Origin: Bimastos eiseni
Lineage: Eukaryota > Annelida > Clitellata > Crassiclitellata > Lumbricidae
Assembly (NCBI GenBank): GCA_959347315.1
Contig: OY365810.1
Coordinates: 19,232,358 to 19,296,357, forward strand
DNA: 64,000 nt
Direction: 5' to 3'
Part shown: positions 31,595 to 43,670 of the stretch, one piece after another
Layout: every line of letters begins with the position of its first letter
How positions within the stretch are numbered: the first letter of the stretch is position 1
Program-made: the position numbers and the translations under genes
Notes under the pieces: generated by a model
What the model was told of the DNA's origin: nothing
What the model saw: the letters and a program-made list of their open reading frames with translations, nothing else
The model's database searches: none

Positions 31595-33957
31595 ATGGTT
31601 AACTGCCGCGCTCCAAATTGCCAACAACAGTACTGCAAAAGACGTGAGATTTTTCGGATTTCCAGTAAATCAAAATTGAAGGCAAAAATGGGTAATTAAC
31701 TGTCGATGTAATAAGTGTATTCCAACAGCTGGAAGTCAATTTTGAATACAGCCAGTTTGAAAGCAACCGACAGGATAGCTGGAGCCGACGCTATTCCCAC
31801 AATATTTCAAGCCCTAAATCCCCGCATTTGTTAGAATCAAGAAGGAGAATTCTGAAGCGCTTTGCAATTTGCGATGATCTTTTGCTGAAGATCAATCGAA
31901 TTTCAATTCGATTGATCTTCAGCAAAAGATCATCGCAAATTGCAAAGCGCTTCAGGAACACAAGCATACCAGAGCTGCAACTGGAAGCCTTGAAACTGTT
32001 GGTAATGAAACAGATGTTACTCTTGTTGCCATGCATCATCACCAATTGATAACGGTGGGTTAATCAGTGAAAATGAATCATCTGAAAAAGAAACAGTTCT
32101 TTTGATGTTTCTGAAAATATTGAAAATATGACATCACCAAAGAAACAAGTGCACAAACGTGTGGAGATTGTCCATAAGAAGAATGAACAGCTTATGCAGC
32201 AAGTCAGAATGCGCGCTAAAAATCTGAACAACTGAAAAAGAAACTGAATAACAAATTTCAAGTGATCAAATTCTGGTTTCTGCAGCCACGTACTGGATTA
32301 TGCCTTTGTAGAAGGTGGTCTGCATAGACTATGCAAAGATCTTAGCAGATGTTATTTCCTCTGGCTATTGTTTCCTTCGCAGTCAATGATATCCACTGAC
32401 TGTGTTTCGTACTTTGCGGTTTGACAGCGGACATTTGAAAGAAAAGGATTGTGCTTTGACACTCGATGAGATGAGCATTACACCATCAAAATATGACATA
32501 CGAGCTGGAAGAGGTGGCTTGGCCTGGACATAGTGGAGAAGCTACATGTGCTACACAAGAAGTTTTTATGCTTTCTGGTGTAAGTACCCGATGGAAGCAG
32601 ACTGTAGCATATTATTTCACTGCAGATTCTGTCTTTGGAGTAGCGATCAAACCTATTATAACAAACATTCCAAAGAACGTGTGATATAGGTTTGAGATTT
32701 GTTACTGTCATATCAGACATGGGGGTGTGTAACAATCTCCACAATCTGATATGCACAGTTTTCGGTATTGTGGAAGACTTAGTAAGATGTGAATACTCAA
32801 CTGAACATAAACTTTACTTCCTTGCAGATGCTCCTCATCTTATAAAGAACTTGAAAGCGGTTTGGTAAATTGACAGGACACTGTGTCACCAAACTGTTTT
32901 TTTCTACAGCACAATCTGACTTCAAAAAGAGTACCAGCAAAACATTTACATACCCTGCTGACATTCCAAGAAAATCTGCATTTCACCAAAACTAGCATAA
33001 GAGACTCTGACACATAGAAACTTTCATTTTGCTAATGCAATGAGCTTTTTCAGTCACTCAAATGCTGCTGGTTTGGAGTATCTCGTCCAGCCACAATAAA
33101 GGTCTGCTTATTACAGCATGTTCGTAAAAACAATAGATCGGTTGTTTGACTTGATCGCTCCTATACTTTTGGTAACAGCGCTCAGCTGGAAAGATCCAGT
33201 TTGCTACACAGAAGCAACAGCCTTTCTTCGACGTGTTATTGCCTTTTTGGGTCTGGAGAGAAAGGAGTGTGGAACCCAGTGCAGACTGGTATTATAACAA
33301 TAAAGTCCACCCTTGATATCAGTGAGATATCTGTCATCTGGTTTGTCCTGATAGCTCGATTTACATCTGATTGCATCGAGAACTTGTTTTCTTGCATTCG
33401 TACAAACAATCTTTCTCCATTAGACTTCACGAATAAACTGCGTCTGCTTTCTGTTTTACAGTTTCTTCGGGTGAATGCTACGAGATAGGCGATGCAGAAT
33501 ATCTTGTTGTGTTTCTTTTTGTTAAGGAAGTAGATGGTTACTTTTCACATGGGTTATGTTTGCAAATGTATCTTCTCTATGTGGCTGGCTATCTTGTGTT
33601 ACGAAAAATAACAAGACACGTGTTTGTGCCATTCAGTCAGACAATAACTCTGTTGCTAAACTTAAATGTTATAAAGAAGGGTGTTTTGTATCATGTACAT
33701 CTTAAGTTTTTGAACTGCTACAAAAGGCCGCGAAAATATTTCGGGCAACAAACTTCTGCATCACAAGCATAATGTGTGGAAACTGTTGAAATCGGGAATG
33801 CAGCGGTCTTACTTTCCAAGCTATCACAATGTGAAAAATGTTTTTACCTGGTGCTGTCAATTGTCTTAAATCTAGCGACCCTCTTCAACCCTCTTCATGT
33901 CTTTCTTTCTGAAGTTGAGACCCTTAATTTCTCCGGGCTCGTTCCAGTTTTTTCGTG
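31595..33957 (+). pseudogene. P-element/THAP9-like transposase
   Basis: The ATG at 31,595 opens MVNCRAPNCQQQYCKRRE, a THAP-type zinc-finger start. Further on, in changing frames: WPGHSGEATCATQEVF and GVSTRWKQTVAYYFTADS (32,520-32,640), VEDLVRCEYSTEHKLYFLAD and PHLIKNLKAV (about 32,770-32,870), then SVIWFVLIARFTSDCIENLF and LDFTNKLRLLSVLQFLRV (33,330-33,480), a P-superfamily hallmark. C-terminal YVAGYLVLRKI coding continues to 33,957. This enzyme cuts and pastes P-type elements. Numerous stops plus a 50-bp hairpin at 31,852 inactivate it. I could not locate the element's inverted ends. Confidence 0.75.
31852..31955. repeat. 50-bp perfect hairpin within the transposase
   Basis: Arms 31,852-31,901 and 31,906-31,955 are exact reverse complements with the 4-base loop ttca. 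Both strands therefore encode the same peptide KRFAICDDLLLKINRI. The right arm flows into normal-looking transposase sequence, so one arm is an inverted copy of the other. Confidence 0.95.
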
Positions 33958-33959
33958 AA

Positions 33960-34270
33960 TCTCATCCATAATTTTTTGTACTTGGGCGTCATTTTTTCTT
34001 TCTTCCTCCTCCACACGCCAGCATCATTTCCTTTTCCATTCCATCTGATCGCATAACATGTCAGAAAACCCCCGAAACGTCTCATCATTCTCAACTCCAA
34101 TCTTCCTGCGCACCTCTCCGTTTGTCTCCTTCTCCGTCCATGATATTCGCTGCATCTTCCTCCATATCCGTTGAATCCTTCTCCATGTTCCTTGTCATTG
34201 TCCACGTCTCGCAGCCATATAATAGTGTAGGGAAGCTCATTGCTCCCGCTGAAAAGAAAGATTACACGCG
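33960..34270 (-). pseudogene. RTE-like LINE C-terminal fragment
   Basis: Minus-strand coding contains ETWTMTKNMEKDSTDMEEDA and NIMDGEGDKRR, the YGxETWxxTxxxExxI signature near the end of RTE-like RT ORFs, then MRRFGGFL in another frame. Truncated at both ends and abutting the full LINE at about 34.3 kb. Confidence 0.55.
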
Positions 34271-34299
34271 GTGAGTCGTACACGTGTTTAATATACATT

Positions 34300-34632
34300 T
34301 GCGATTAATATTTCTGTTACTGTTTGTTAGATATTAGATTCAACTGCTTTGTATATTATATTATATGATCGTCTCTAAATATTGTATCGATCTAACTGTT
34401 GCTAAATATAACTAGTTTTAGTCTAATTTAACGATACTAGTTTAAATTAAAATTGTGTAAGTGCATTGTATTACATTGCATTGTCTACTATGTAATCGTC
34501 CCTAATCTTGCGTCTAGATATTTTAAATACTAAATACCCTATCGATATAACTGTCGCTTAAATATAACTAGTCTTAGCATAACATAACTGTACTAACCTA
34601 GATTAAAACTGCGTACGCGCCTCTCGCTGGAC
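34300..34632 (+). promoter_or_regulatory. 5' untranslated region of I-type LINE with tandem monomers
   Basis: Two imperfect units of about 130 bases (about 34,365-34,490 and 34,497-34,620) share ATCGTC, TAAATA, AACTGT, AAATATAACTAGT and TTAAAA landmarks in the same order. Such 5' monomers often act as LINE promoters; that role is inference. Confidence 0.5.
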
Positions 34633-36239
34633 ATGAGTTATAGCGAGAGACCCCTCGCCTCCGGGTCTGAGCCTCGAGCTCGACCCGATGCTGGCACGCC
34701 AATGGACCTGACGGTGCTGACCCCGTCTAAAAAACGGGCGAGCCGCAGTGACGAGTCCGACGGTAGCGGAAGCAAATTTTTTATTTGCACAACTGAGTCA
34801 GAAAATGACTCTGACGATGATGGTAGAGGGGCCGTGTTTAAGACCGTCACCAGCAAGGCAGAAAAAGCTGCCAAACGCGAAAAACGACGAAAAATTCGCA
34901 AAACCGAGGTGAATCTGGACTCTTACCGTAAGGACAGTAAGATTACGGTCCAGAAGCCGATGACGAAATCGGCAAAAGCCCCAGCGAGGCGGAAGCTGCC
35001 AAGCATTCCGAAGAGCGCCGAACCTGCCGCACTGGTGACGGCAGCGGAGAAGGCCCCTCCCGCCCATGTAACAATAAACCGGTCTGCTGCGAACCGATTG
35101 TTCATTGAGTTTATTGGCGTTTGTTTAGCTAAAACTAACGCTCCACTGGTCAGGGCGGAGCTGAACAGACAGTTTGGCCCTCTGACAGCGGATGTGCCGG
35201 CCCCGTCTGCAACGTGTGTGCGTGTTCACTTGGGCGGACCTGAGAGCAGAGCAACAGGGCTCAACTGCTCACTACCACAGACCTCTGTGGGTACCAGGTC
35301 AAAATGTCCGAGCCACGTGAAGTTGTGAGACACAGAGGCAGGTACGTGCAAAAGGTAATAAAAGGCGTATCCATCACCTTAAGTGATGCCGATGTTTTTA
35401 GCAGCCTGGAGAGTCTGGAAAACCTCCGTGTAGCCAAGGTAGAACGGATCCTTAAGATCCAGAATAAGGTAAAAACCCCGACCACGGCGGTGAAGATTGA
35501 ACTGGAACCTGGTTCAGTCGCACCTGCCAAACTGCATATTGGATTTCTAAGTTTCAAAATGTATGATTACATACCAGCACCTACACGCTGTTTCTGCTGT
35601 CTGTCTTTCGGCCACGTAGCCAAGTTTTGTAGGAAGAACCAACGATGCGGGATCTGCGCCGGCGACCACAAGCACACCGAGTGTTCGAAGCGCGAGCAGC
35701 CGAAGTGTGCAGCCTGCGGCGGCCCCCATCCTGCGATGACTAACAGCTGTCCGAAATACACGCTGGCCAAGGCCGCTACCACCATCAGCGTCCAAGAAGG
35801 GAGGCTGTACAGCGATGCCCTTCGGACTGCTCGCTCACGGAAGAACACCACGGAGGCTTCCGCGACAAAGATGACTACGAAGACGACGGGAACAACGGCC
35901 GGTGCGGTCAACACGACGACGGCGACAGCCGGTGCTCCGAGCGCCGGGGGGAGTGCTAAGGCGGAGTCGGAAGGCTCGCGTCCCTCTGGTATCCCAGTCC
36001 GTAAACGGTCTCAGGTGAACCCACCGACCGCGCCAACTCCTGTCGTGCCCGACGGACAACAGGAGGAGGTGGCGACGACCGACACCGGTAGGGTACAGAG
36101 GGATGTGCTTGACGCTCTGAACCGTGCCTGCACCCTGTTCGTCGGAGCCATGGAGACTAACGGTGGCGCTATCTCTGTCTCTAAGACTGATCGAGATCCT
36201 AGCTACCACCATCCAGGCCGTCTTCAGGATTCCGATTGA
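34633..36239 (+). pseudogene. I-type LINE ORF1 (Gag-like, three zinc knuckles)
   Basis: The first frame (34,633-35,328, 231 codons) is rich in Ser/Lys/Asp with a nuclear-signal-like AKREKRRKIRKT. A single frameshift near 35,280 moves coding to the second frame (35,304-36,239, 311 codons). The latter holds three knuckles: CFCCLSFGHVAKFC (CX2CX4HX4C), CGICAGDHKHTEC (CX2CX3HX4C) and CAACGGPHPAMTNSC (CX2CX3HX6C). This is the usual RNA-binding ORF1 of I, R1 and Jockey-like elements. The C-terminal third is Thr/Ala/Pro-rich. ORF2 follows almost at once. Confidence 0.85.
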
Positions 36240-36254
36240 GCAGGTGTGCGGCGC

Positions 36255-39200
36255 GATGACGACCGCCTACGCGCTCTCCTCCGGTGCCACGAGCGCCGCG
36301 TCAGCCACTGCAACCGACAGCCACCATCACGGACCTTCAAATACTCCAGTGGAATGCATGTAGCCTCAACCCCGCGTAGGGGAGCTGAGGCACCGCATCT
36401 CCGAGATGCGGACACCGCCGACGATCATCTGCATACAGGAAACGTGGCTGAGGACTAACATCAAGTTCGAGCTACCCGGCTACACCTGTGTGAGGCATGA
36501 CCGAACCACTGGAGAGGCTGGAGGAGGAGTTGCAACGTTCGTGAAGACCGGCATCGCCTTCTCAACGATCAGCACCACCGACGTCCCGGAGTCGATCACC
36601 ATCACCCTCGACGGACTACCAGGTAAGATCAAAATTGTTAACGTCTACCACCGACCACGCCAAACTGGAAACCCTCTGCCACCGGACATCTACTCTCGAT
36701 TCTTCCAAGACAGGTCAGCAGTCGTTCTGGGAGACTTCAACGCGCACAGCACGCTCTTTGGGTGCAGAACCACCGATGCACGAGGACGCCGACTAGAGGA
36801 CGACATGGAGGACAACGCCTTCGTCGCCCTCAACACCGGCGCCCCGACCACCGCCAGCCACGCCACCGGAGCTGCCGGCCACCTCGACATTGCTATGGCC
36901 TCGACGCCCTTGGCACGGAAGTGCACTTGGACGGTCCTAGACGACTCCATGGGAAGCGACCACTCGCCCATCCTCATCAACATCGAGGAAGCAGTCCCTG
37001 TCGAGAAAGCCTTCATCCCTAGGTGGCTACACCGAAAGGCTGACTGCTTTCAAAGACGACTGCAGGGCAGAACTCACCGTCGCACACATCACCGACGATA
37101 TCGAAGCGAGCCACACCAACTTCCTCGGCTCGCTGCTGGAGATCGCCACGCGGCACATTCCACGATCGACTCCTCCCAAGGAGAAGGTCAAGAGTGTGCC
37201 GTACTGGACCGACGAGTGCACACGCCACGTCGAGGAGCGCACAGAGGCCCGCAAGAAGATGCAGAAGACCAGGCACCCGGCGGATGCTGAAGAATACCGA
37301 CGCATCAAAGGAATCACCCAAAGAGTCATCAAGAACGCGCAGAAGACCTCCTGGAGAGACTACTGCACCACGCTGAGCGACAAGACCAAGCTCTGAAAAG
37401 TCTGGGGAACGATAAGAAAGATGTCCGGTGCGAGATCACGACCGGCCATACCAACTCTGAAGAAGGACGGACGCTCCTACACAACAAACCAGGAGAAGGC
37501 GAATCATCTTGGGAGGTGCTTGTCAGATGTCAGCAGCAACAGGAACCATACCGTGGAGTTCCAAGAGCGCAAATCCGCCTTTGAGGACGAGCACTCGGAG
37601 GAGCTCCATGGGGGACAGCTGCCGGCAGACGACCAGCCCTTCAACGAGCCTCTCACCATCCAGGCTCTGAGAATCGCCCTCCTGCGCTGTAGAAAGGACA
37701 CGAGTCCAGGAGAGGACACCATCACCTACGAGATCCTGGCCCAGCTTCCGCATCCAAGTCTGCTAGCCTTGCTGAATCTGTATAAAGCGGTCTGGCAACA
37801 TGGACGACTTCCGGCCTGCTGGAAGAACTCCATCGTTGTCCCTATCCAGAAGCCACAAAAGCCAGCCTACGACGGAAACTCTTACCGCCCCATCGCACTG
37901 ACATCCGTCTTGTGCAAACTAATGGAGCGGTTAGTGACCGACAGGCTGACCTGGCACATGGAAACAAATCACCGCTTCAACAAGCACCAGTCGGGCTTCC
38001 GCAGACTGCGAAGCTGCCAGGATCACATCGTCCGCCTTCACGACGACATCCAACGCGCCATTCATTCAAAGCACAGCCTCACTGGCGTCTTCGTAGATTT
38101 AGAGAAGGCCTTCGACCTAATGTGGACAGATGAGCTGCTGTCGAAGCTACAGCAGCACAACATCTCCGGTCAAATGTTCAACTGGATCCGGGACTTCCTG
38201 ACCGACCGACACATCCGTGTCCGCGTCGGCTCAGAGCTGTCCGATCTCTTCCTCATGGAGAACGGATCCCCACAGGGCAGTGTCATCAGCCCTGTGCTCT
38301 TCATCATCATGTTGAACGACATACCGGAGCCACAGGACGACGTAAGGCTTTCTCTCTACGCGGACGACAGCGCCATCTGGAGAGCTGGCCCAAACCCGAA
38401 AGTGAACCAGCGTCATCTCCAAAACTATCTGGACCAACTGAAAAAGTACTTTGACGGATGGGGCTTCAAGGTGTCGTCAACAAAAACGGTTGCCGTAGAA
38501 TTTCACCGCTGCGGCACACCTGCAGCCCACCGACCGCTGAAGCTCGGGACCACTCCGTTGACCTACAACAACAACGTCAAGTTCCTGGGGGTGATCTTCG
38601 ATCGACATCTCACCTGGTGCGACCACATCAGCTACATCGCTGATCGCTGCAAGACGCGCCTCAACCTGATGCGCGCTATTGCGGGCTCGCACTGGGGAGC
38701 ATCGAAAGACACCCTCCTGATGATATACCGTGCTCTCATCCGCTCCGTCATCGACTACGGCTGCGTCGCCTACGACAGCGCCTCCAGAAACCAGAAAAAG
38801 GTGCTTAGTACAATCCAGTACAAGGCACTGAGTATCGCTTCTGGAGCGCTCCGAGGAACGAGTCTGACTGCACTGCAGGTAGAATGCAGAGAAGTGCCAC
38901 TCGACCTACGACGCAAACAGTTGATGATGGAGCTCATCACGAAGGTCAACGCGATCCCAAACCACCCGACGCAATCCATCACCAGCGGTCGGAAGCTGAA
39001 AAACACCAATGACGACACCGACCCCATCCGCATCAAAACAAGACACATCGACCAAGAGATCGAACCACCAAAAATCAAACCGCTCGCCTGCACCACAACA
39101 CCACCGTGGCTGCTGCGACCATCCATGACAGACACCACTCTGACACAGAAGATCGGCGACCTGAACGACCCTCTGAAAAAGAGGGATCTGGTCAAAGATC

Positions 39201-40075
39201 ACATCCGCTCCTACGACGCGCGAGTGGCTGTCTACACGGATGAAGCCAAGAACGCAGCAGGTAGGGTGTCGTGCTCATTCTACGTGCCCTCTAGCGGCCA
39301 CCACGAAAGCTGCCGAATGAGCGACGGCTCATCGGTCCTGGCAGCCGAACTGGAGGCCATAAAGAGGGCTGTGGAGTGGGCCGCCAGCGCAGATGCACAC
39401 CATCTCGTCATCTTCTCCGACTCCCTCGCCGCGATCCAGAGCGTTGAGCGACAGCAGTTCGCTGCCAGACCACAGCAGCTCACGGAACTGCTTCACGTGC
39501 TGGACGCATACGCTCAACGCACCCAGTCGACCCCAACCCTGATCTGGATCCCCGGACATACCGGCATCGAGGGAAACGAGACCGCTGACACCCTCTGCAA
39601 GCGAGCGTTAAACAATGACATCATCGCCATCCCGACGACGCTCGAGCTCCAGGAAGCTCGAGCGAAGTACAAAGACCACTTCCTCGGGAAGTGGCAAGCG
39701 GAATGGACCACCTCCGACACTGGCTCGCACTACCGAGCCCTGGAGCCAAACGTCAGGATGGCCAAACAGTATAACGATCCCAACCGGAGTAAGGAAGTCA
39801 TCATAACCAGACTCCGGTTGGGCCACTGCATACTAAACACACAGATGAAGCTGTGGGGCCGCCACCCGACCGGGAACTGCGACGAGTGCGGTGACGTCCA
39901 GGAAACCGTGAGCCACTTCCTGCTGGAGTGCCCGGCCCAGCTGGGCCTCCAGGACGAACTCATCCGGATGTGCGCACGGAAAAACTGGCCGTACGAACTG
40001 AGCACCTCACTCGGTCAAACCAGCTGCTTGGACACCATCTACAAGTGGCTGGCAGTTTCTGGTCGGAAGATCTAG
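36255..40075 (+). pseudogene. I-type LINE ORF2: endonuclease, RT, RNase H, CCHC
   Basis: Apurinic endonuclease: LQILQWNACSLNP, ICIQETW, VVLGDFNAHSTLFGC and GSDHSPILI (36,326-36,985). RT: FVDLEKAFDLMW (motif A), NGSPQGSVISPVLFIIMLND (B), LYADDSAIW (C) and KFLGVIFDRHLTW. RNase H near residues 603-735 of the 884-codon frame starting at 37,421: VYTDEAKN, LAAELEAIKRAVEW, VIFSDSLAAIQS and WIPGHTGIEGNETAD, so the catalytic residues are all there. A C-terminal CDECGDVQETVSHFLLEC is CX2CX8HX4C. Having both endonuclease and RNase H places it in the I superfamily rather than Jockey/CR1. Frameshifts near 36,325, 36,372 and 37,020 and a TGA at 37,394 interrupt it, yet RT-RNase H is one open frame, so the insertion is fairly young. 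Confidence 0.9.
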
Positions 40076-40285
40076 GACTACTGTATGTAGACAATGAACA
40101 CTACCATACAATATCATATTACTTATAAAACATTATTGCATATGAAACATTAAAATTAGAAGAGAGACACACATAAAGACACTTATCGACAATGTAAATA
40201 TGTACTCTGTATAACTGTTCGTGTTTGACGCATATCATCATCGTTATGGATGCGTGGTTAAATAAACTTATATCAATAAAAATTG
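40076..40285 (+). mobile_element. 3' untranslated region and tail of I-type LINE
   Basis: AT-rich, ending GCATATCATCATCGTTATGG then ATGCGTGGTTAAATAAACTTATATCAATAAA. The last about 45 bases resemble the tail at 45,715-45,770 (GCATATCATC..ATGCGTCGTTAAATAAACTTATT), suggesting a shared 3' recognition sequence. Confidence 0.7.
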
Positions 40286-40719
40286 CTCCCGCTAATCTTT
40301 TTTTTGTGTCTATTGCTATTGTTTATCCTTCCAATTCTTTGCTAGTCCGTTCATTGCAGTTTTCCCTATCGCCACCCTTCTTTTTGTTTCCGAGTCACAT
40401 ATTCCATCTCTTTCTATTTATGATCCCAGGAATGTGGAGCTTGTTACCACCGCTATCCTCGCTGTCTATCTCAAAACTGTCCCTGTGTATGATACTTAAG
40501 CTCATTGATGCGTTTTAGAATTTTCTATAGGCAACACAACTAGAAATGTCATCATAATTTCTAGGATTTAGTCTCAGGCTGGAAAAACTACTTGAATGAA
40601 TTGAATATAGGTCATAAATTTAAACTAGGCCAACAGTGTCAATAGAAACCATAGAGGGCTTATTTAAAGGCTCAGTGTAAAACAAAAATTAAGAGTTAAA
40701 AGTGGTTCAAAAGACTTTT

Positions 40720-41110
40720 AACCACTGCAGTATTTGAACATGGAACATGATTAGAATAATAGCCCAATTTTCCAAGCTTACTCTTAAAAGCAGTGACAGC
40801 ACTATCTTCAAAGCTATTCCACCATTCTACAACTCTTGAACTGAGAATGTACATGTATGCCTAGGTTCCTTTCGATTTCTTAAATAATTCATGCTAATGT
40901 CCCCGAGATGCCTTCCTAATTCCAAAAACCTATATGACTGCATGACTGCACAGCCCCTCCTCAGTAACAATCTTGTTGGCTTCAGTTATTGCTCCGTTGC
41001 TCATTGTAATCTCCAATGTTGTTAGTGCACACCTATTCAGCCGTTCTTTGTGGCTTGTAGTCCCATTTAATTTTTGTAGCTCATATTTCCACTTCCTCCA
41101 ACTTTGCCAT
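40720..41110 (-). pseudogene. CR1-like LINE C-terminal fragment
   Basis: Minus-strand coding gives LSSRVVEWWNSFEDSAVTAF and KSKLGK, with HELFKKSKGT and LTTLEITMSNGAITEANKIV upstream, in the order seen in the C-terminus of CR1-like ORF2. No RT motifs remain. Confidence 0.5.
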
Positions 41111-41399
41111 GCCTAGCTCTAAATATGGAGTATTCAAACTGTGGCATATTTGGTCATGTATACAACCTCAGTTTTTGGTGACTTCTTGCCCTTCTAATCA
41201 TGCCTAGCTTTGTTTGCCTTCTTTGCTGTCTTACATGTTTTGTACTCTTGTGCATAATCACTCCCAATACCCTTTCTTCCTTCTCACTTCCAAAGCCATA
41301 CCCTATTTAATGGAAACTCACTGTTTCTCTTCCCATATGAACTACTGAGCTGTTTCCACAGTTAAACAGCACCTGACGGACTGTCTGTTCTGAACATTC

Positions 41400-42033
41400 T
41401 TCTAAGATTATCCTGCAGTATCGTCACTTCTGCCGCAGTCGGGCAGTCAACGACGGATCCAGGATCTACGCCTGTTAGAGGATGCCGGACTCTATTCACA
41501 ACGTCAACAAAGGCATTCGAGCGCATCGGCCGGCAAAAGATGAAACCCGATGCCTGCGGTAGACTCTAATCCTTCGGCGGCGCGTTCAAAGACGGCGGTC
41601 ACATGGGAAACAATTCAGCAACAAAGACCCTCCAAGTGACCAGGGCAGCGATCAGCGAACACGAGACCACGGCAACCGGTCAGAGCAGAGGGGCAGAGGG
41701 GAGCGAGGACAGCCAGGCCCTTAACGGGTCAGCGGCGAAGTAGGAATCTAAAATCCCTAGGGCCTGTGACTCTTCTGACGCTAACAACCCTAGTCGTAAA
41801 CGCCTCGCTGAATTGCCATTAACTGTATAGTATAGGAATTTGAATTATAGCAGCTTAGGGGTCGTCCCACCTATCAGCGTCGAGGGGAGCAACTTGTAAC
41901 CTAGAGGAACCAGTGAAATAGCGAGATCGTTCATTGGCGTCGCCGGATCAATGGCCGCGTAGGTTTATGAACTGTAGTAACGAGGGCTAAAGGATAGTGT
42001 TCTGAACTTGGAAATCGTCAGAGGGTCGTCAAC
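41400..42033. other. Unassigned sequence with a short open frame
   Basis: A 47-codon plus-strand frame (41,604-41,747, MGNNSATKTLQVTRAAISEH..) lies in a GC-richer patch; I do not recognise it. Nothing else is supported. Confidence 0.35.
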
Positions 42034-42340
42034 CAGTGTTAATTTCGTTCACGAAACTATAACTGTAACTAAATTGAAATGGTGATCGTTCACGAAAACG
42101 AAAACGAGAACTATAAAGAAATTAACAACTAGAACTAAATATAAACGGAAAAGATCATATGTAGAACTAAATAAACAGGAAAACGAAATTACAATCTTGA
42201 ACGAAAACTACAGAAATTACAAGTATCAATTCCGTGCTAATTCAGGTCAAATCCAAAATGAAGCATAAGGATCTGGAGTGAATCACACCAAACTATAAAA
42301 AAATAAAACAAAAATGATTTCGTGAACGAAAATAACACTG
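42034..42340 (-). mobile_element. hAT-like MITE, deletion derivative of the 26-kb element
   Basis: Ends CAGTGTTAATTTCGTTCACG and its near-complement at 42,321-42,340. Read in reverse it equals the first about 65 bases and last about 260 bases of the 26.24-27.92 kb element joined together (GTTTGGTGTGATTC next to CTCCAGATCC). Flanks TCGTCAAC and CCATCAAC agree at six of eight positions, a decayed hAT target duplication. Confidence 0.75.
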
Positions 42341-42834
42341 CCATCAACAACAGGGCTTAGAGCGTGACGTTCTTCCAGAAACAAGTTGACCTCTATCAAG
42401 ATAATCTCTAGATACGTGTAGTATAGTTATTAATATATTTCTTTAACATCAAAGAAGAGTTCGTTGTTCGTGTTTGGAGATAGAATGAAACGAACTGTAA
42501 TGGGTCGAGAAGGACCGTGAATAGCACATACTGTACAAGATACGGTAGAAGCTGAAATGAAGCAAGTCTATCAAGAGTTTTATAGAGAAACGAAAGGTTC
42601 ATAGTTTTGAAAGACTCCAGTCCAGGGCTGGTAATTATATGGGCTGAATAAAGATACACCTTGCATGGTATTCGCAGAGGTAGGAGTAGGCTGCGCCGCG
42701 GAGTAACTTCGCCAACAGACAGAATGGCGTCGGGAATACTCCTGCAGACGTCATTATTTAAGTGGTTATAGGTCAGGCGCATGCGCAGAATCATTTATTG
42801 CCTACGCGGTCAACTTGGTAACGAATGATAACAA

Positions 42835-42902
42835 TAGTAATAATAATAATAATAATTATTATTATTATTATTATAATAATGATGACGATGATGATGATGA
42901 TG
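42835..42902 (+). repeat. (AAT)n/(ATT)n/(GAT)n microsatellite
   Basis: Adjacent runs of AAT, ATT and GATGAT units; the AAT and ATT halves are complementary and could fold. Confidence 0.9.
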
Positions 42903-43008
42903 GAGATTTCAGTGCCGTGATTCGTACAAATTTAGAGCGATTATTACCAAAAGCAGTTGGCTTGAAAGAATAGTAAATTATAACAGAAAAATAAATATTT
43001 TGCGTAAA

Positions 43009-43341
43009 AGAACGGTGAATTATAACAGAGAAATTTGTCGGACTATGGATGTTTCGCGATCGGTAGGCAAATTTGAACGAAACTGGTTGGCACTTCGGCA
43101 ATACAAACAGGAAAAGTTCGGTCATAAATGCACACAATTTTAAGTGCATTAGTGAAAGAAAAAAGGCTGAAGGATGAGGACTTGGAAAGTTTAGTAAGGG
43201 GTATGAGAGTGTATGATACTTAGAAGGAGTTTAAGTATTCAGAGATTTCTTGAATTGCGAACATCGGATATGTAATAATAAGCATTTGAAAAGTTCTATT
43301 AGCCATAGTCCGACAAATTTCTCTGTTATAACTCACCGTTC
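43009..43341. repeat. 39-bp inverted repeat flanking ~255 bp
   Basis: AACGGTGAATTATAACAGAG.. ending GTCGGACTATGG (43,009-43,047) is matched in reverse at 43,303-43,341 with one mismatch. It ends 40 bases before the start of the tandem array and may be a small fold-back element. Confidence 0.75.
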
Positions 43342-43670
43342 TTGAATAAGCTCAGCTGCAAAAGTTGACGCATCTGACTGCCAAACTTCTGACTAACTGT
43401 GCCCCAGGCTGGACTCTGCACCTCCTCATATAGCCCCAGATAGGCTCCCAGGGGAACCAAAAATGCTCCGAGGGGAGAGAAAAGGGGCGTAGCTATTAAG
43501 GCAGATGGAGCGAAAATGTTCCGAGGGGGCGATAATGTTCCCAGGGAGCTAGAAATGCTACCCCTCTGCCATACAGGAGGAAACCGACACAATGCTCTTC
43601 CAAAGGAAATAGTAGTAAGTCTTATCTTACTCGATCTCCCTTAGGTACATCAGGCGGCGTGTGTTCACTA

